Source: Clostridia bacterium
Lineage (GTDB): Bacteria > Bacillota > Clostridia > Christensenellales > Borkfalkiaceae
Direction: 5' to 3'
Assembly (NCBI GenBank): GCA_017504465.1
Contig: JAFVRE010000024.1
Location: 1 to 64,000, forward strand
DNA length: 64,000 nt
Shown in pieces: positions 7,025-16,100 of this stretch. Under the pieces are notes generated by a model. That model did no database searches. It saw only the letters and a program-made list of their open reading frames with translations, and was not told the origin of the DNA. Position 1 is the first letter of the stretch; every line of letters begins with the position of its first letter. The position numbers were made by a program, and so were the translations under genes.

Positions 7025-8492
7025 CTCGACAAAACAAACGAGCGTTAGAACGGAGCTTATTGCAGGTATCGTTACCTTTCTTGCAATGGCGTACATTCTC
7101 ACGGTAAACCCGAACCAAATTTTCGGTGCGGGCAGCAAGTATTGGGCGTCGGCGTTTATCGCGACGGCGTTGGGCGCGGTAATCGGCACGTTATTGATGG
7201 CACTTCTCGCGAAGATGCCTTTGGCGCAAGCTTCGGGTATGGGCTTGAATTCCATGCTCGGCGGCATTATCGGCGGTTGGGGCGGTTACGGAAAATTCAC
7301 TCCCGGCCAAGCGTTTATGCTTGTATTAATTTCGGGATTGGTATTCTTGTTTTTATCTCTCGTTAAAATTAAGGGCAAGACGTTCCGTGAACTTGTCTTT
7401 GACGGTATGCCCGTAGCCGTAAAATCTTCGATTTCGATCGGTATAGGGTTCTTTATTGCGTATATCGGCTTCCAAAACGCCGGCGTTATCGTATTCAACG
7501 GTTATACGCAAGTCGGCTTCGTTGACTTCACGAATTGGGGTGAACAAGTAGTGAACGCATTAAATCCCCCTGCATTTGCAGCAAAGACGGCTGTAGTTGC
7601 ACTCTCGGGCTTGTTCCTTATCGCAATTTTGGATAAGTTAAAAGTGAGAGGCTCGATTATTTTGGGTATTCTCGGCGCGACGATCATAGGTATTCCGCTT
7701 GGAGTAACCGACCTTTCCATTCTTGCAGGCAAAGGGGACGTCTCTTGGAAATTCTGGGAAAACTACAAGAACTTCTTCGCGGGCGAAAACAGCGTATTCT
7801 TCTCGTTTACCGACGTGTTTAGCGAAGGACTTATCCCTGAAGGCGTATCCGTTTTCACCATTATCATGATTGTTATTACTCTTTGCATGATCGATATGTT
7901 TGACTCTATGGGTACAATCGTTGGCTGTTGCGGCGGTAACAGAGTTTTATCGGACGAAAACAATAAGCCTTATAACTACGGCAAAATTATGATGAGCGAC
8001 GCAATCGCTACCTGCGCAGGCGCAATGCTTGGTACTTCGACGGTTACCACCTTTGTGGAATCGGGTACGGGCGTATCTGCAGGCGGTAGAACGGGCTTGA
8101 CTGCGTTCACGACAGCGTGCTTCTTCCTCTTATCCACCTTTGCTTTGCCTTTCTTCGCGGCTATTCCCGGCGCAGCAACGGCTTCCGCATTGATTTACGT
8201 TGGCGTATTGATGATGAAAGGCAACGTTAAATCGGTTGATATGAGCGATTCCATCAATGCAACGAGCGCGTTCTTGACGGTTATCGTTATGGTATTGTCC
8301 TATTCAATCACCAAAGGTATCGGTATTGGTATGCTTTCCTACACGATTATGAACAGCGTTTTATATTTGGTTGGTTTGGTACGTTACGCGATCACGAAAG
8401 AAAATAAGCCGAGCTGGAATATTTCGGTGGTTTCCATTGTCGTATCCTTGCTTTTCGCTGTTTATTTCTTCGTTCCCGCAACGGCGTTCTAA
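7005..8492 (+). CDS. NCS2-family purine permease (AzgA/PbuG type)
   Basis: The frame runs 495 residues from a TTG at 7005, but this is probably not the true start (see the frameshift entry at 6950). It is a multi-spanning nucleobase:cation symporter with family landmarks TFLAMAYILTVNPNQIF, ASGMGLNSML, DMFDSMGTIVG and GTSTVTTFVESGTGVSAGGRTG. NCS2 proteins of this branch import adenine, guanine or hypoxanthine. The reading frame after the shift is intact and well conserved, so either translation begins at the TTG (no good Shine-Dalgarno) or the sequence has an error. No terminator is evident before the next gene. Confidence 0.88.
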   Translation: MKAVGYDSTKQTSVRTELIAGIVTFLAMAYILTVNPNQIFGAGSKYWASAFIATALGAVIGTLLMALLAKMPLAQASGMGLNSMLGGIIGGWGGYGKFTPGQAFMLVLISGLVFLFLSLVKIKGKTFRELVFDGMPVAVKSSISIGIGFFIAYIGFQNAGVIVFNGYTQVGFVDFTNWGEQVVNALNPPAFAAKTAVVALSGLFLIAILDKLKVRGSIILGILGATIIGIPLGVTDLSILAGKGDVSWKFWENYKNFFAGENSVFFSFTDVFSEGLIPEGVSVFTIIMIVITLCMIDMFDSMGTIVGCCGGNRVLSDENNKPYNYGKIMMSDAIATCAGAMLGTSTVTTFVESGTGVSAGGRTGLTAFTTACFFLLSTFALPFFAAIPGAATASALIYVGVLMMKGNVKSVDMSDSINATSAFLTVIVMVLSYSITKGIGIGMLSYTIMNSVLYLVGLVRYAITKENKPSWNISVVSIVVSLLFAVYFFVPATAF

Positions 8493-8535
8493 GCATTGTA
8501 GGACAAAGATTTTTTGCGATTTTTATTATTGCTAA

Positions 8536-8679
8536 CTTCTGCCTAAAGAGAAAAAACTATATCGTATTCTCTCTCAGTATCAATCATTAGGGGATTTGGC
8601 GTTAAAGCAATATGAAGATGATCTTGCGACATTGTGCCGCGAAGAAGGATCTAAATTTGACCATGAGAATAATTTATAA
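8536..8679 (+). pseudogene. Gene fragment (C-terminal remnant)
   Basis: An open stretch of 47 codons, beginning after a stop and lacking a start codon, reads as plausible protein (LPKEKKLYRILSQYQSLGDL and onward, ending in ENNL). Its codon use looks coding. I do not recognise the family. It is most simply the tail of a gene lost by deletion, lying against the DUF4304-like gene. Confidence 0.45.
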
Positions 8680-8695
8680 AGGTGGTAAAACAATA

Positions 8696-9346
8696 ATGGA
8701 TTATAACGTATTTAACAAAGTATTTGAAAAATTTGGATATAAAAAACAAGGCAAAAAGATATTTTATAAACATATGGAATTGGAACAGCTACAAGGATTT
8801 GTATTTGAAGAGTTGGATCATAAAACAACATTTCGTATAGGCTTTTTTTACGCTCCTTATTTAGCCGAGGGGAAGAAAATAGAACACTATAATATCGAAT
8901 TAAGCGAGTTGCAAAAATGCGGTTTGAATAGTTCAATAAAAAGTTTTTATGAAATAGATAATTTCAGCGAAACAGAGCTTACGGAAATCGAGCAAGAATT
9001 AGAGCAAAACGTTTTACCGTTTTTTGAGAATTTTCTTATTCATAATAAATGCTATTGGGATGAATTTATCAATATTGATAGGGAAAGTTTAAATATATAC
9101 GAAAACGAGGAGATATTCCGTTTCGCTTTGATGGAAATTAAATATCGAAATAATTATGCAAATGCTGAAGAGCTTTTAAGTTATATAATGGAAAAAAGAA
9201 AGCATGATATGAATAAGCGTGAGAAAAGACTGTTTAATGCTTTAAAGCTTGAAGATGAAAAACAAAAGAAATGTTCGATAGATGAAATTATCAAAGAAGT
9301 GGAAACAAACTTTTTATTAAATAATAGAAAATTAAAAAAAATCTAA
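8696..9346 (+). CDS. DUF4304-like hypothetical protein
   Basis: A 216-residue soluble protein; the start at 8696 is preferred because AAAGGTGG precedes it, while the frame is open from 8612. The N-terminal half has the look of a DUF4304-type domain (FNKVFEKFGYKKQGKKIFYK, then an aromatic-rich strand region). The C-terminal half is charged and helical. Function is unknown; such proteins often sit in immunity or accessory clusters. The gene is AT-rich and Lys-rich compared with its neighbours and lies beside a gene remnant, suggesting a small accessory spot between the permease and the rimP operon. Confidence 0.6.
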   Translation: MDYNVFNKVFEKFGYKKQGKKIFYKHMELEQLQGFVFEELDHKTTFRIGFFYAPYLAEGKKIEHYNIELSELQKCGLNSSIKSFYEIDNFSETELTEIEQELEQNVLPFFENFLIHNKCYWDEFINIDRESLNIYENEEIFRFALMEIKYRNNYANAEELLSYIMEKRKHDMNKREKRLFNALKLEDEKQKKCSIDEIIKEVETNFLLNNRKLKKI

Positions 9347-9400
9347 CGTGCAAAGAAACACAATTGCTTGTGGAAATTTTATAAAACCGTGTAAAAACGC

Positions 9401-9429
9401 TTGCGTTTTTTGAGAAAAAGTGCTATACT
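9401..9429 (+). promoter_or_regulatory. Promoter of rimP-infB operon
   Basis: TTGCGT (9401-9406), a 17-base spacer, TATACT (9424-9429), ahead of the rimP leader hairpin. Confidence 0.7.
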
Positions 9430-9457
9430 ACAAGTACTTAATAATTCAGTATTGGAT

Positions 9458-9483
9458 ATTGAGAGTGGTCCGCCACTCTCAAT
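9458..9483 (+). promoter_or_regulatory. rimP leader hairpin
   Basis: A perfect 11-base-pair stem (9458-9468 with 9473-9483) capped by TCCG, a UNCG-type tetraloop. There is no T run after it, so it is more likely a leader stability or regulatory element than a terminator. It ends 24 bases before the rimP start. Confidence 0.6.
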
Positions 9484-9507
9484 CTTCTTATATTAGGGGT
9501 AAAAAAT

Positions 9508-9981
9508 ATGAAAGTTAAATCGATTGACGAAATTCAAGCGGCGTTACAGCCGATTGCAGACGAGCTTTGCATTGAGATTGTTGACGTTGAATTTAAGCAA
9601 GGCCGTGAACCTGCGCTTACCGTCTATATCGACGTAGAAGGCGGTGTTGACCTTAACACTTGCGAGAAGTTTCATCACGCGATCGACGAAACGCTTGATG
9701 AGCTTGATCCTACGTTTGGAGCTCCATACACGCTCAACGTGTCCAGCCCGGGCGTAGATAGACCGCTTAAAACCAAGCGTGATTTTGAAAAGTGTATGGG
9801 CAAAAAGGTAGAAGTAAAGCTTTTCGCGCCTATGATGGGCAAGAAATTCTTTGAAGCCGAGCTCGTTGGTTACGACGGAAATTGCGTTATGCTCAAGGAC
9901 AAGAGCGGGGAGCTTAAGCTTGAGCTTTCCAAAATCGCGAAAATAAATCAAGCAATTAGTTTTGAAGGCTTAGGCGATTAA
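9508..9981 (+). CDS. rimP: Ribosome maturation factor RimP
   Basis: A 157-residue protein of normal length for the family. It assists maturation of the 30S subunit. The N-terminal alpha/beta domain carries VDVEFKQGREPALTVYID and GVDLNTCEKFHHAIDETLDE, and NVSSPGVDRPLKTKRDFEK is the family's most conserved stretch; the C-terminal SH3-like domain follows. It heads the classic rimP-nusA-ylxR-ylxQ-infB-rbfA-nrnA operon. An AGGGG ribosome-binding site precedes the ATG. Confidence 0.96.
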   Translation: MKVKSIDEIQAALQPIADELCIEIVDVEFKQGREPALTVYIDVEGGVDLNTCEKFHHAIDETLDELDPTFGAPYTLNVSSPGVDRPLKTKRDFEKCMGKKVEVKLFAPMMGKKFFEAELVGYDGNCVMLKDKSGELKLELSKIAKINQAISFEGLGD

Positions 9982-10054
9982 AATCATTTAAAATTAGTAA
10001 ATAATAAAAAGAAAAATAAATTAAGGGAATAAAAATCCAACAGGAGAAAAAACA

Positions 10055-11140
10055 ATGGAAAATAAGGAGTTTTTTGCAGCACTTGCAGATTTGGTGAGAG
10101 AAAAGGGTATCAGCGAAGAAGTATTTCTTGAAACGCTTAAAAACGCGCTCAATTCTGCGTACAAAAAACAATTTGAAGGCGGCGCAGAGGTGTTTGTTGA
10201 CCTCGATCCCGAAAAGGGTACCATTTCCTTTAAGGCGGTACGTTACGTTGTAGAGGAAGTAGAAGATAAGGACAAGCAAATTTCGCTTGAAGACGCGCTT
10301 GTAATCAATCCCGACCTTAAAGTCGGCGATACGATTGAAAAATCGTTTATCCCCAAGGATTTCGGACGTATTGCTGCGCAAACCGCAAAGCAGGTTATTT
10401 TGCAAAAATTGCATGAAACGGAACGTGATAACACCTTCTCGGCATTCTCTGATAAAGAAGGCGAACTTATGGAAGGTACCATTCGTAAAATGGACGAAAG
10501 AAACGTTTACGTTGAGCTCGGCGACAAGAAAATCGAAGGCGTTATGTTGCCTCAAGACAGAACGCCCAATGAAAAATATGCAATCGGCGACAAGATCAAG
10601 GTTTTCGTAAAACGCGTTAAAAACAGCGGTAGAAACTCTCAAATCCTCGTTTCCAGAACGGCTCAGGGCTTGGTAAAGAAGCTCTTTGAACAACATGTTC
10701 CTGAAATCGAACAAGGACTTGTCGAAGTTAAGGAAATCGCGCGTGAAGCAGGTCATCGTACCAAGATGGCTATCTATTCTAACGATTCGAGAGTAGATGC
10801 AGTGGGCGCGTGCGTTGGTAACAAGGGTTCGCGCGTAAACGCGGTAGTGGAAGAGCTTGGCGGTGAAAAGATCGACTTGATCGTATGGAGCGAAAATCCC
10901 CTTGAATTTATTTCCAAAGCGCTTTCTCCCGCAACGGTTATTTCGGTTACCGAAGTTGGTGAAAAGAGCGCGATCGCGGTTGTGCCTGATGAAAAGCTTT
11001 CGCTCGCGATCGGCAGAGACGGCCAAAACGCGCGTTTGGCTGCAAGACTTACCGGTTGGAAAATTGACGTTAAGAGCGTTAGCGCAGCGGAAAAACTTAA
11101 CTTGCTCGTAAGCGAAGAAGAGGAAACGGTTGAAGAATAA
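10055..11140 (+). CDS. nusA: Transcription termination/antitermination factor NusA
   Basis: A 361-residue protein, the short Gram-positive form without the C-terminal acidic repeats of Proteobacteria. The N-terminal RNA-polymerase-binding domain (1-125) is followed by S1 (about 135-200) and two KH domains, with GNKGSRVNAVVEELGGEKID and AIGRDGQNARLAARLTGWKID. NusA modulates pausing, intrinsic termination and coupling to ribosomes. An AGGAG ribosome-binding site is present. The stop codon overlaps the next start by one base. Confidence 0.97.
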   Translation: MENKEFFAALADLVREKGISEEVFLETLKNALNSAYKKQFEGGAEVFVDLDPEKGTISFKAVRYVVEEVEDKDKQISLEDALVINPDLKVGDTIEKSFIPKDFGRIAAQTAKQVILQKLHETERDNTFSAFSDKEGELMEGTIRKMDERNVYVELGDKKIEGVMLPQDRTPNEKYAIGDKIKVFVKRVKNSGRNSQILVSRTAQGLVKKLFEQHVPEIEQGLVEVKEIAREAGHRTKMAIYSNDSRVDAVGACVGNKGSRVNAVVEELGGEKIDLIVWSENPLEFISKALSPATVISVTEVGEKSAIAVVPDEKLSLAIGRDGQNARLAARLTGWKIDVKSVSAAEKLNLLVSEEEETVEE

Positions 11141-11412
11141 TGGCAAAGACGAAATCTATACCTATGCGTACTTGTATTGCCTGTCGTGAAGTAAAGCCAA
11201 AGAAAGAGATGTTAAGGGTGGTTCGGACGTCGGCTGGGGAAATCCTTGCAGATCCGACGGGAAAGCTCGCAGGCAGGGGCGCGTATATTTGCGGTAGCGA
11301 AGAATGTATGAAAAAATTGAACGGTAAAAAACTGCTCAATAAAGCGTTTTCTACCGAAGTATCCGCGGAAGTTTACGCAGGCGTAGAGGAGGAATTTAGC
11401 GGAAATGAATAA
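11140..11412 (+). CDS. ylxR: YlxR family RNA-binding protein
   Basis: A 90-residue protein of the YlxR (DUF448) family. The signature MRTCIACREVKPKKEMLRVV, the GRGAYIC segment and CMKKL are all present. It is a small basic nucleic-acid-binding protein encoded between nusA and infB in most Firmicutes, and has been linked to RNase P and transcription regulation in some species. Its start overlaps the nusA stop, so the two are translationally coupled. Confidence 0.93.
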   Translation: MAKTKSIPMRTCIACREVKPKKEMLRVVRTSAGEILADPTGKLAGRGAYICGSEECMKKLNGKKLLNKAFSTEVSAEVYAGVEEEFSGNE

Positions 11413-11728
11413 AATTTCCTCATACCTTGGATTTTGCATTCGCGCGGGTAAGATCGTATTCGGCATAGACCGTATCGAGACGCAAAAAAAGGCGTACCTG
11501 CTCCTTGCAGACGGGGAGTTAAAGGAAAATTCCTTTAAAATTATGCTCAAAGTAAGCGAAAAGTTTTCGGCGAAGATTATCGTGACGCAAAACAATTTGC
11601 TTGGCGAGCTTTTACATAGACCGCAGGTAAAAGCGGTTGCAATTACAGACGAACAACTTGCTTTGGCGATTGAAAAATCTATAGAAGGCAAGCCTCAATT
11701 TAAATTATATTCGGGAGGACAAAACTGA
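11405..11728 (+). CDS. ylxQ: YlxQ, ribosomal protein L7Ae-like
   Basis: A 107-residue member of the L7Ae/L30e/S12e RNA-binding fold (SYLGFCIRAGKIVFGIDRIETQ, then a lysine- and leucine-rich core). Family members bind K-turn RNAs. It overlaps the ylxR stop by 8 bases and lies directly ahead of infB, its usual place. Confidence 0.92.
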   Translation: MNKISSYLGFCIRAGKIVFGIDRIETQKKAYLLLADGELKENSFKIMLKVSEKFSAKIIVTQNNLLGELLHRPQVKAVAITDEQLALAIEKSIEGKPQFKLYSGGQN

Positions 11729-11732
11729 ATTT

Positions 11733-14420
11733 ATGGCGAAGAAGAACTATGAAAATGTGGAAAAGATAACGGAATTGTTGGAGGATAAAAAGCTTGGCGG
11801 GCTGCAAAAGCGTATTTTCTCCACGGAAAAAAGTCTTTCTGAGATCTTGAGAAAGCTGTCCGCATTAGAAGCCGAAAAAGCCGAACGCGACGCTGCGGAA
11901 GCACTCCGTTTACAAGCGTTAGAGGCGGAAAAGGCGCAGGCTGAGAAAGAAAAAGCCGAAAAGGAAAACAAGGCGCAAGAAGTAAAAGCAAGCAAGGCTG
12001 AACCTGAAACAATACAAGAGGAAAAAGCGCCAAAAACAGAAGAAGCTTCTAAGAAAGCTGCTCCCGAAGTGACGGAAGAAAAACCCAAGCAAAAGAAAAC
12101 GGCTGAAAAGAAGAAAGCGGACGAGGAAAAATCCGAAGAATCCGTACCTGCCCCCGTCGTTTCTGCTTCGGAAGAGAAAAAAGAAGAGAAAACGGAGACA
12201 AAAGCGGAAACCAATCCCACGCAGCCTAAAGCGCCCCGCGCTCCGAGATATTTCAGAAACGGACAAGAACAAGGCGTTTACGTTGCAAAACCCGGCGTGG
12301 AAGCAACTGTTACGAATACCTATCGTCCTAAAGCGCAAGGCGAAAGAGCGCCTCGTCAAGGTCAAGGCGAAAGAACGCATCAACAAAGAACGGATAGATC
12401 GTCTTCGCAAAATAATTCAAGACCTCGCGTAAACGTAGGCATGAGCGCGCCCGCCGCTCCTATCGTTCAAAAGGACAGCAAGTCTTTCTCTTCGCCTGCG
12501 AAGAAGAAGACGTTTGAAAAGACGTACGTTGAAAAGAAACCTGTTTCCAAGAGAACGCTAATTAAGCAACAGGGCATGTCGATAGAAGATTTCGACGAAG
12601 ATAAGTCCGGTTACAGAAAAGTTCGTTCTCCCAAGAAGCAAAAGAAACAAGAAATTCCTACGATCAAGATCGAACACGCAGTCGTTACTACGCAGGAAAT
12701 TCCCTTGAAAGTGCTTTCGGAAAAACTTGGCGTTTCTGCTGTAGAAATTACCAAAAGACTTTTCAAAGAAGGCATCATGAAAGGTATTAACGATTCCATT
12801 GATTACGATAACGCAGCGTTGATGGCGGCGGATATGGGTATCGATCTTGAATATAAACCTGAAAAGACCGCGGAAGACATTTTGCAAGATACTATCGTTG
12901 AAGAAGATGCAAGCAAGCTTGTTCCCCGCGCGCCCGTCGTTACCGTTATGGGTCACGTTGACCATGGTAAGACGTCGCTTTTGGATAGAATTAGAGCAAC
13001 GTCTGTAACGAGCGGCGAAGCAGGCGGCATTACGCAAAGCATCGGTGCTTACACCGTTACGGCGAAAGGCAAACAAATTACCTTTATTGATACGCCCGGT
13101 CACGCGGCGTTCACGGCAATGCGCGCAAGAGGCGCGCAAGTTACCGACGTAGTCGTTCTTGTAGTAGCGGCGGACGACGGTATCATGCCTCAAACGGTAG
13201 AAGCGATCAACCACGCAAAATCGGCAAACGTGCCTATTATCGTGGCAATGAATAAAATGGATAAGCACGAGGTCAATCCTGACCGTGTTAAGCAAGAACT
13301 TATCGAGCACGAACTCGTTCCTGAAGAATGGGGCGGCGACACAATGCTCGTACCCGTGTCCGCGAAAACGGGTATGGGTATCGACGATTTGCTCGATTCG
13401 ATCAATTTGGTTGCGGAAATGCAAGAACTCAAAGCAAATCCCGACCGGCAAGCAAAAGGTACGATTATTGAAGCAAAACTTGATAAAGGCAAAGGCCCTG
13501 TTGCAAGTATTATCGTTCAAAGCGGTACGTTAAGAACGGGCGACAATATCTTGTCGGGTACGACGATGGGCAGAGTAAGAGCAATGTTCGATGACAAAGG
13601 CAGAGCAGTGAAGGCTGCAGGTCCTTCGGTTGCGGTATCCGTACTCGGCTTTGAAGAAGTTCCCAACGCAGGCGATAGCGTAATGGCTGTTGACCAAGCG
13701 CTTATGAAACAAGTGCAAGAAGAACGTAAGAACAAGGCTCGTGAAAGCATGATCAAAGAGCAAAGCCGCGTAACGCTTGACGACGTATTTGCGCAAGTAG
13801 AAGAAGGTAAGATGAAGAACCTTAATCTTATCGTCAAGGGCGACGTACAAGGCAGTGTGGAAGCAGTTAAGCAATCGCTTGAAAAGCTTAGCAACGAAGA
13901 AGTTAAAGTTAAGGTTATCCACTCGGCTGCCGGCGCGATTAACGAAAGCGACGTCATGCTTGCAGACAGCGCAAACGCGATTATTATCGGTTTCAACGTT
14001 AGACCTGACACCAAAGCGAAAAAGCTTGCGGAAACTTCGAAGGTTGACGTTCGTTCGTATCGTATTATTTATGAATTGTTAGACGATATGGAAGCGGCTC
14101 TTAAGGGTATGCTCGCGCCCAAGCTTCGTGAAATTCTCACGGGTAAGTGTGAAGTTCGTCAAACCTTCCACATTACGGGCGTCGGTACGGTCGCCGGTTG
14201 TTACGTTACGGACGGCAAGATTGTCCGCGGCGGGAAATTGCGTATTTACCGCGAAGATATCATGATTTGTGAAGGTGGCGTTAAACAGCTCAAACGCTTC
14301 AAGGACGACGTAAAAGAAGTTTCTTACGGCTATGAATGCGGTTGCTCGATCGACGGCTTCGACGCAATTCAAATCGGCGATATTATCGAATGTTACGTTA
14401 CGGAGGAAATCAAAGCGTAA
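11733..14420 (+). CDS. infB: Translation initiation factor IF-2
   Basis: An 895-residue GTPase that brings initiator tRNA to the 30S subunit. A long, charged, low-complexity N-terminal region (about 1-290, rich in Lys, Glu and Ala) is followed by an IF2_N domain near 310-365, the G domain with GHVDHGKT (407-414), DTPGHAAF and NKMD, then domains II-IV with a conserved C-terminal beta barrel. A reverse-oriented copy of the dispersed 13-mer lies in the low-complexity part at 12143. The stop overlaps the rbfA start. Confidence 0.97.
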   Translation: MAKKNYENVEKITELLEDKKLGGLQKRIFSTEKSLSEILRKLSALEAEKAERDAAEALRLQALEAEKAQAEKEKAEKENKAQEVKASKAEPETIQEEKAPKTEEASKKAAPEVTEEKPKQKKTAEKKKADEEKSEESVPAPVVSASEEKKEEKTETKAETNPTQPKAPRAPRYFRNGQEQGVYVAKPGVEATVTNTYRPKAQGERAPRQGQGERTHQQRTDRSSSQNNSRPRVNVGMSAPAAPIVQKDSKSFSSPAKKKTFEKTYVEKKPVSKRTLIKQQGMSIEDFDEDKSGYRKVRSPKKQKKQEIPTIKIEHAVVTTQEIPLKVLSEKLGVSAVEITKRLFKEGIMKGINDSIDYDNAALMAADMGIDLEYKPEKTAEDILQDTIVEEDASKLVPRAPVVTVMGHVDHGKTSLLDRIRATSVTSGEAGGITQSIGAYTVTAKGKQITFIDTPGHAAFTAMRARGAQVTDVVVLVVAADDGIMPQTVEAINHAKSANVPIIVAMNKMDKHEVNPDRVKQELIEHELVPEEWGGDTMLVPVSAKTGMGIDDLLDSINLVAEMQELKANPDRQAKGTIIEAKLDKGKGPVASIIVQSGTLRTGDNILSGTTMGRVRAMFDDKGRAVKAAGPSVAVSVLGFEEVPNAGDSVMAVDQALMKQVQEERKNKARESMIKEQSRVTLDDVFAQVEEGKMKNLNLIVKGDVQGSVEAVKQSLEKLSNEEVKVKVIHSAAGAINESDVMLADSANAIIIGFNVRPDTKAKKLAETSKVDVRSYRIIYELLDDMEAALKGMLAPKLREILTGKCEVRQTFHITGVGTVAGCYVTDGKIVRGGKLRIYREDIMICEGGVKQLKRFKDDVKEVSYGYECGCSIDGFDAIQIGDIIECYVTEEIKA
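12143..12155 (-). repeat. 13-mer GGGGGCAGGTAYG, perfect copy
   Basis: Perfect match on the minus strand, within the low-complexity N-terminal coding part of infB. Confidence 0.8.
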
Positions 14421-14803
14421 TGAAAGTATCAAGAACTTCCCGATTAAACGGGGAATATCAAAAAGAAGTTAGCGAAATTATTCGTCGTTTGAAGGACAAA
14501 AACCCGAACTTACGCGGTCTTATTTCCGTCACGGAAATGGACGTCGCGCCTGACTTAAAAACGGCGAAAGTGTACGTAAGTATTTACACGAAGAGCGAAG
14601 AAGACAAGCAAATTTCTTTCGCGACTTTGCAAGAATGCGCAGGGCAGATACGCCACGAGCTTTCGCAAGTGATGAAAATGCGTACCGTTCCCGCGCTTAC
14701 GTTCCTTTGGGACGGCAGTATGACCTACGGCGCAAAAATGGACGAATTGTTCAAAAAAATCAATGAAAGCCCCAAGTCTTCGGACGACGGGAAAAACCTT
14801 TAA
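14420..14803 (+). CDS. rbfA: Ribosome-binding factor A
   Basis: A 127-residue KH-like protein needed for late 30S maturation. The start at 14420 overlaps the infB stop (TAATG); an upstream in-frame extension lies within infB and is not used. Conserved features include RLNGEYQKEVSEIIRRLKD and PALTFLWDGSMTYGAKMDEL near the C-terminus. Confidence 0.96.
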   Translation: MKVSRTSRLNGEYQKEVSEIIRRLKDKNPNLRGLISVTEMDVAPDLKTAKVYVSIYTKSEEDKQISFATLQECAGQIRHELSQVMKMRTVPALTFLWDGSMTYGAKMDELFKKINESPKSSDDGKNL

Positions 14804-14852
14804 TCGCTGCGGATAGCTTAGCGGCTTTCCAAAGCGCAAACCGAGGCAAAAG

Positions 14853-15830
14853 ATGATAAGAGAAAAATCGAGTATTCAACAGATAGCTGAAAGAATAAAA
14901 AGCGCAAAACGCGTGGCAATTTTTACCCACGTACGCCCCGACGGCGACGCGCTTGGCTCTTCGCTCGCGCTGTCGTTGGCGCTCGATTTTTTAAATATCC
15001 AAAACGATATTTACGACGAATCGCCCATGCCCTCTAATTTGCTGTTTTTACCCAACTTAGAGCGAGTGCAAAGTGCTCTCAAAAGAGAGGAATACGATCT
15101 TTATATCGCGCTTGACAGCGCGGACATTAGCAGGCTCGGCGCGTTTGCGTCCGAGTTTGAAAGGTTTGGAAGAAAAACGCTCAGTACGGTAAATATCGAT
15201 CATCACGTTTTTAATCCTTCCTACGCGCGTTATAATTTTGTGCGGAACTGTTCAGCGAATTGTATGAACGTTGCGCTGTTGATAGAGGCTTTAGGCGTAC
15301 CGTTCTCAAAACAAATTGCCGATTATCTTTTGACGGGGCTATTAACGGACAGCGGTGCTTTTTCCCACGATGACGTTACGGACGAATGTTTTTTCCTTGC
15401 CGCAAAGCTTGTGAACGCAGGCGCGGACGTTCGCGGTTTAAACTACGAACTGTTTAAAAAACAGCCCAAAGCGCGTGCAAAACTGCACGGGGAAGTCATG
15501 AGTAAGATTCGGTATTTCCACGACGATAAATTCGCGGCGATCGTAATTACGTTAGACGTAATGGCGCGTTGCGGTGCGGATAACGGAATGACGGAAGGTT
15601 TTGTCGATTTCCCGTTAAACGTGGACGCGGTAGAAGTTTCCGCTTCGATTATGGAAGTAAAGCGCGGACAATACAAAATTTCACTTCGTTCCAAGACGTA
15701 CGCAGACGTCAATCAAATCGCCGGTGTTTACGGAGGAGGGGGGCATGTACGGGCTGCAGGCTGTATGATGTTTGGCGACGTTGAAGAAATTTTAGATAAA
15801 CTCTCGTACACGGTATATCAATATTTATAA
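14853..15830 (+). CDS. nrnA: DHH/DHHA1 phosphoesterase NrnA
   Basis: A 325-residue bifunctional oligoribonuclease/pAp phosphatase of the NrnA type. The DHH domain has HVRPDGDALGSSLAL, LDSAD, NIDHH and TDSGAFSHDDVT (metal ligands), and the C-terminal DHHA1 domain has the GGGGHVRAAG substrate loop. It degrades nano-RNAs and recycles 3'-phosphoadenosine 5'-phosphate. It closes the rimP operon; a terminator hairpin follows at 15843. Confidence 0.94.
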   Translation: MIREKSSIQQIAERIKSAKRVAIFTHVRPDGDALGSSLALSLALDFLNIQNDIYDESPMPSNLLFLPNLERVQSALKREEYDLYIALDSADISRLGAFASEFERFGRKTLSTVNIDHHVFNPSYARYNFVRNCSANCMNVALLIEALGVPFSKQIADYLLTGLLTDSGAFSHDDVTDECFFLAAKLVNAGADVRGLNYELFKKQPKARAKLHGEVMSKIRYFHDDKFAAIVITLDVMARCGADNGMTEGFVDFPLNVDAVEVSASIMEVKRGQYKISLRSKTYADVNQIAGVYGGGGHVRAAGCMMFGDVEEILDKLSYTVYQYL

Positions 15831-15842
15831 AAAAGATGAAAG

Positions 15843-15862
15843 ACAGGGCGGTTTCCCCCTGT
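15843..15862 (+). terminator. Terminator of rimP operon
   Basis: ACAGGG (15843-15848) pairs with CCCTGT (15857-15862), followed by a T-rich stretch. Confidence 0.65.
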
Positions 15863-15885
15863 TTTATATTTTTGTCCTTATTTAC

Positions 15886-15914
15886 TTGACGAATATGTGA
15901 AAATATAGTATAAT
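15886..15914 (+). promoter_or_regulatory. Promoter of the 16.1 kb gene
   Basis: TTGACG (15886-15891), a 17-base spacer, TATAAT (15909-15914). The 186-base leader to the gene at 16101 holds only a possible eight-codon ORF (15943-15969) with a good ribosome-binding site; nothing else is recognised in it. Confidence 0.75.
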
Positions 15915-16100
15915 TAAATAAATTGACGAAAAAAGGAATATTATGGGAGAAAGTTGTCAAAACGTTTAATCGGGCTCGTAACTTTTCTCATTGATATTTT
16001 GACGATTAATATTTGAATAAAAGGGGAAATGACGAAAAATAAAGAAAAATAATTCTTCGGCGATAGAACGGCTGTAAGAATTGTTTTAAGGAGCGTAAAA

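Noticed and set aside
9956..11146. Long minus-strand frames opposite nusA, infB and ntpA (also 12558-13520 and 63099-63995)
   Set aside because: They arise from codon bias in the plus-strand genes, which have clear motifs and start signals.
15739..15751. A further one-mismatch 13-mer GGGGGCATGTACG in nrnA
   Set aside because: It encodes the invariant DHHA1 loop GGGGHVRAAG, so protein constraint explains it.
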